A DNA stretch of 6,051 nucleotides from Bacteriovoracaceae bacterium (GTDB lineage Bacteria; Bdellovibrionota; Bacteriovoracia; Bacteriovoracales; Bacteriovoracaceae): assembly GCA_947442115.1 (NCBI GenBank), contig CANEVK010000173.1:1-6051 (forward strand), written 5' to 3'. The translations under genes were made by a program, and so were the position numbers. Each line of letters opens with the position of its first letter. The first letter of the stretch is position 1. The notes under the pieces were generated by a model. That model was not told where the DNA came from. It searched no databases and saw nothing but the letters and a program-made list of their open reading frames with translations. Positions 4,570 through 6,051 of the stretch are shown one piece after another.

Positions 4570-5693
4570 GGCACGTAGGCTGTTTTAATTTTATGACGAG
4601 GGAAGTAAAAAGAAAGAATTTGTCTGTAATCATACCCACGTTTGGCCAATTCCAAAGCCCCAAGCTGGCAAAGACCAACACCATGGCCGTAGCCTTGACC
4701 TTCAACATGAATTTGCTTATCACGCATAGACATAACAAAATTATTCGAAGGTAAAACTTCTCTACCAACAAGATTTCTTAAATATGATTTTTTAACGATG
4801 TGTAAGCGATCACCAGCATAAAGTCTAAGTTCAGAATTATGAACGGAGTCTGGCATAATCTTTATTTCAGAATCAGATATTTGATCTGAGTAATATTTTT
4901 TTAAAACTTGATCTACCATACTAACGAGTTTTTTATTTTGAATTTTCCCATTCCAATCTTTCATACCTGTCTTCTGACAAAAAGTGCAATTAACTGAACG
5001 GTAACCTTCCTCTACTCCACCCCAAACCTGATCTGGGCGCAAAGTTTTACCTCCACACTTTGAATGAAAAAATGCGGGAGAAATTTTTCCCGTGGGCCCC
5101 ACGAGAATTTCTCCTTGGGTTTCTTTTGATGCCAGAAGAGTTTTTTCTGTCGCATCGAAAAAGGTACCTGACACCTGATCTTTTTCTGATGATTCAAGGT
5201 GATAAAGACGACCTGAATTCCCTTTTTTTAATCTTTCAAAAGCGTAAGTGCGTGCGGCGACTGCTTGGGCCTTTAAAGCCTCTACAGGCCATGTGCCATT
5301 CATCTCTTTTGCTAGCAAGGTTGTGATATAAGCCTCAAGAGGGATGGCATTGACTAAATCACAGCTGTTAGAACCTGTGTCGGCCAATAACTGAAGTTCC
5401 CCTTGATACTTATTCTTACCCCAAGAAATAAGCCCCGTGGGAGAACTTAGTGATGCCACTAAGAGCGACTGTTTACCAAGAACTCTTTTCTGGCCTGGGC
5501 GACACTTGAAACTAATTAATTTTTTTCCACTATACTGTTGGGATAATTTCTGAGTATGAATCGTCTTTTTGAGATCCATTCCTTCGACTTGCACATGATT
5601 AAGGGATTTTGCGATAAGCACTTTAACTGATGGAACGGCCCCATGAGCGGAGGCAATCATCAAAAATAAAATAAAACATCCTGTTCTCAACAT
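4566..5693 (-). CDS. SpoIID/LytB-family protein, probable peptidoglycan lytic transglycosylase
   Basis: SpoIID-type proteins bind and cleave peptide-free glycan strands as lytic transglycosylases, known from engulfment in sporulating Firmicutes. The 375-residue product starts at the ATG at 5693; AAGGGA lies 4 bases upstream, and a TTG just before it is too close to that site. Residues 1-19 look like a signal peptide (cleavage after AHGA). The SpoIID domain starts at about 115: IPLEAYITTLLAKEM, with Glu130 as the likely catalytic acid, then WPVEALKAQAVAARTYAF. The Cys/His region AFFHSKCGG...VWGG...VNCTFC (His210, Cys213, Cys236, Cys239) may bind zinc, as in a crystallised SpoIID. The C-terminal signature GYGHGVGLCQLGALELAKRGYDY is at about 334-356. 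The downstream amidase overlaps by 4 bases. The organism is probably a non-sporulating diderm, so the role is wall remodelling rather than sporulation. Confidence 0.92.
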   Translation of the reverse strand: MLRTGCFILFLMIASAHGAVPSVKVLIAKSLNHVQVEGMDLKKTIHTQKLSQQYSGKKLISFKCRPGQKRVLGKQSLLVASLSSPTGLISWGKNKYQGELQLLADTGSNSCDLVNAIPLEAYITTLLAKEMNGTWPVEALKAQAVAARTYAFERLKKGNSGRLYHLESSEKDQVSGTFFDATEKTLLASKETQGEILVGPTGKISPAFFHSKCGGKTLRPDQVWGGVEEGYRSVNCTFCQKTGMKDWNGKIQNKKLVSMVDQVLKKYYSDQISDSEIKIMPDSVHNSELRLYAGDRLHIVKKSYLRNLVGREVLPSNNFVMSMRDKQIHVEGQGYGHGVGLCQLGALELAKRGYDYRQILSFYFPRHKIKTAYVP

Positions 5694-5697
5694 CAAT

Positions 5698-5703
5698 TCC
5701 CTT
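5698..5703 (-). promoter_or_regulatory. Ribosome binding site of the SpoIID-like gene
   Basis: AAGGGA on the minus strand, 4 bases before the ATG at 5693. The in-frame TTG at 5696 would be only one base from it. I see no convincing promoter in the 67 bases between this gene and the upstream glycosylase gene, so the three genes may form one transcript. Confidence 0.65.
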
Positions 5704-5760
5704 ATCCGTGGAAATTATTTAAAGAGCCTCAGAACATGATACAGGAAAGATTAGAAAATA

Positions 5761-6051
5761 TCAGAGTTTTTTTAACTGTTTCATGATTTTTTGCATATCA
5801 ATCCACGCCGTTTTTTTCATATTCTGATTAGTTTCAATAATACTTGGATGGAACAAAGGAACGACCAAGAAATCTAAACTATGATTCATTTTTCTTTGAA
5901 AAAATTGACCGTGAATTTGGCTCAGGCGATCTTGGATTTTCAATATTTTATGAGAGGGATTGGCCCCTAAAGTCAGGATGACCTCTGGCCTAAAAAAAGC
6001 TGCGACACTTAAAGCTTCAGAAGTTAGGTCTTTTTCTCCACTAGCAGTGGA
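5761..6051 (-). CDS. Uracil-DNA glycosylase superfamily protein, C-terminal part (runs off the right edge)
   Basis: The frame is open from base 6051 to the TGA at 5761-5763, giving 96 C-terminal residues. The pattern matches the end of family 4/5-type uracil-DNA glycosylases: RPEVILTLGANPSHKIL (the strand and GA before the DNA loop), then IHGQFF. FLVVPLFHPSII follows, with the conserved HPS of motif B at residues 68-70 of the fragment, and then the terminal helix KKTAWIDMQKIMKQL. Such enzymes excise uracil from DNA in base-excision repair. The catalytic motif A and the iron-sulfur cysteines of family 4 would lie upstream, outside the window; the visible part has no cysteine. The exact subfamily therefore cannot be fixed. 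An apparent TTG start near 5943 is internal to the frame. It precedes the SpoIID-like gene by 67 bases on the same strand. Confidence 0.85.
   Translation of the reverse strand, partial: STASGEKDLTSEALSVAAFFRPEVILTLGANPSHKILKIQDRLSQIHGQFFQRKMNHSLDFLVVPLFHPSIIETNQNMKKTAWIDMQKIMKQLKKL

Noticed and set aside
4502..4771. Open frame of 89 codons on the minus strand overlapping the SpoIID-like and amidase genes
   Set aside because: It lies in another frame of two well-supported coding regions, has no ribosome site and resembles no family.
5761..5943. Separate 60-residue gene starting at a TTG near 5943
   Set aside because: The frame stays open to the right window edge, and the residues upstream (RPEVILTLGANP) belong to the same glycosylase-type domain.

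Overview
The window looks like an ordinary chromosomal stretch from an AT-rich, flagellated, Gram-negative bacterium. I infer a member of the Bdellovibrionota, most likely a Bacteriovorax/Halobacteriovorax-type lineage. The reasons are the flagellar fliL-fliM pair, periplasmic and lipoprotein genes with Lys/Asn/Phe-rich composition, a SpoIID-like peptidoglycan enzyme in a diderm setting, and a small Cys- and Tyr-rich lipoprotein of a kind common there. This placement is from protein character only. I see no transposase, integrase, tRNA, rRNA or CRISPR.

Layout from left to right. (1) Bases 1-994, minus strand: the 5' part of fliM, cut by the window edge, preceded by complete fliL. Together they form the switch/stator end of a flagellar operon, with a good sigma70-like promoter near 1041-1069. 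(2) Bases 1173-2008, minus: a lipoprotein with a DsbA-like thioredoxin fold (CPFC), ending in a strong intrinsic terminator that insulates it from the flagellar operon. (3) Bases 2082-3101, minus: a four-helix membrane protein that appears to be two TM-TM-HAMP-like units in tandem with no output domain. (4) Bases 3196-3798, plus: a small Cys-rich lipoprotein, divergent from gene 3, ending in a bidirectional terminator. (5) Bases 3847-5693, minus: a SpoIID/LytB-family protein followed, with a 4-base ATGA overlap, by an Amidase_3 N-acetylmuramoyl-L-alanine amidase. (6) Bases 5761-6051, minus: the C-terminal end of a uracil-DNA glycosylase-superfamily protein, cut by the right edge.

The most coherent functional unit is the SpoIID-amidase pair. 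By family knowledge, an amidase strips stem peptides to leave denuded glycan, and SpoIID-type enzymes bind or cleave denuded glycan. The two enzymes would therefore act in sequence on the same wall, and translational coupling would keep them co-expressed. The DsbA-like lipoprotein could form or isomerise disulfides in exported neighbours such as the six-cysteine lipoprotein and the SpoIID protein. The flagellar genes are transcribed separately.

Most of the window is well-known families. The points worth a second look are the SpoIID/amidase coupling, the duplicated HAMP-like receptor shell, and several short repeat or palindrome elements at promoters.
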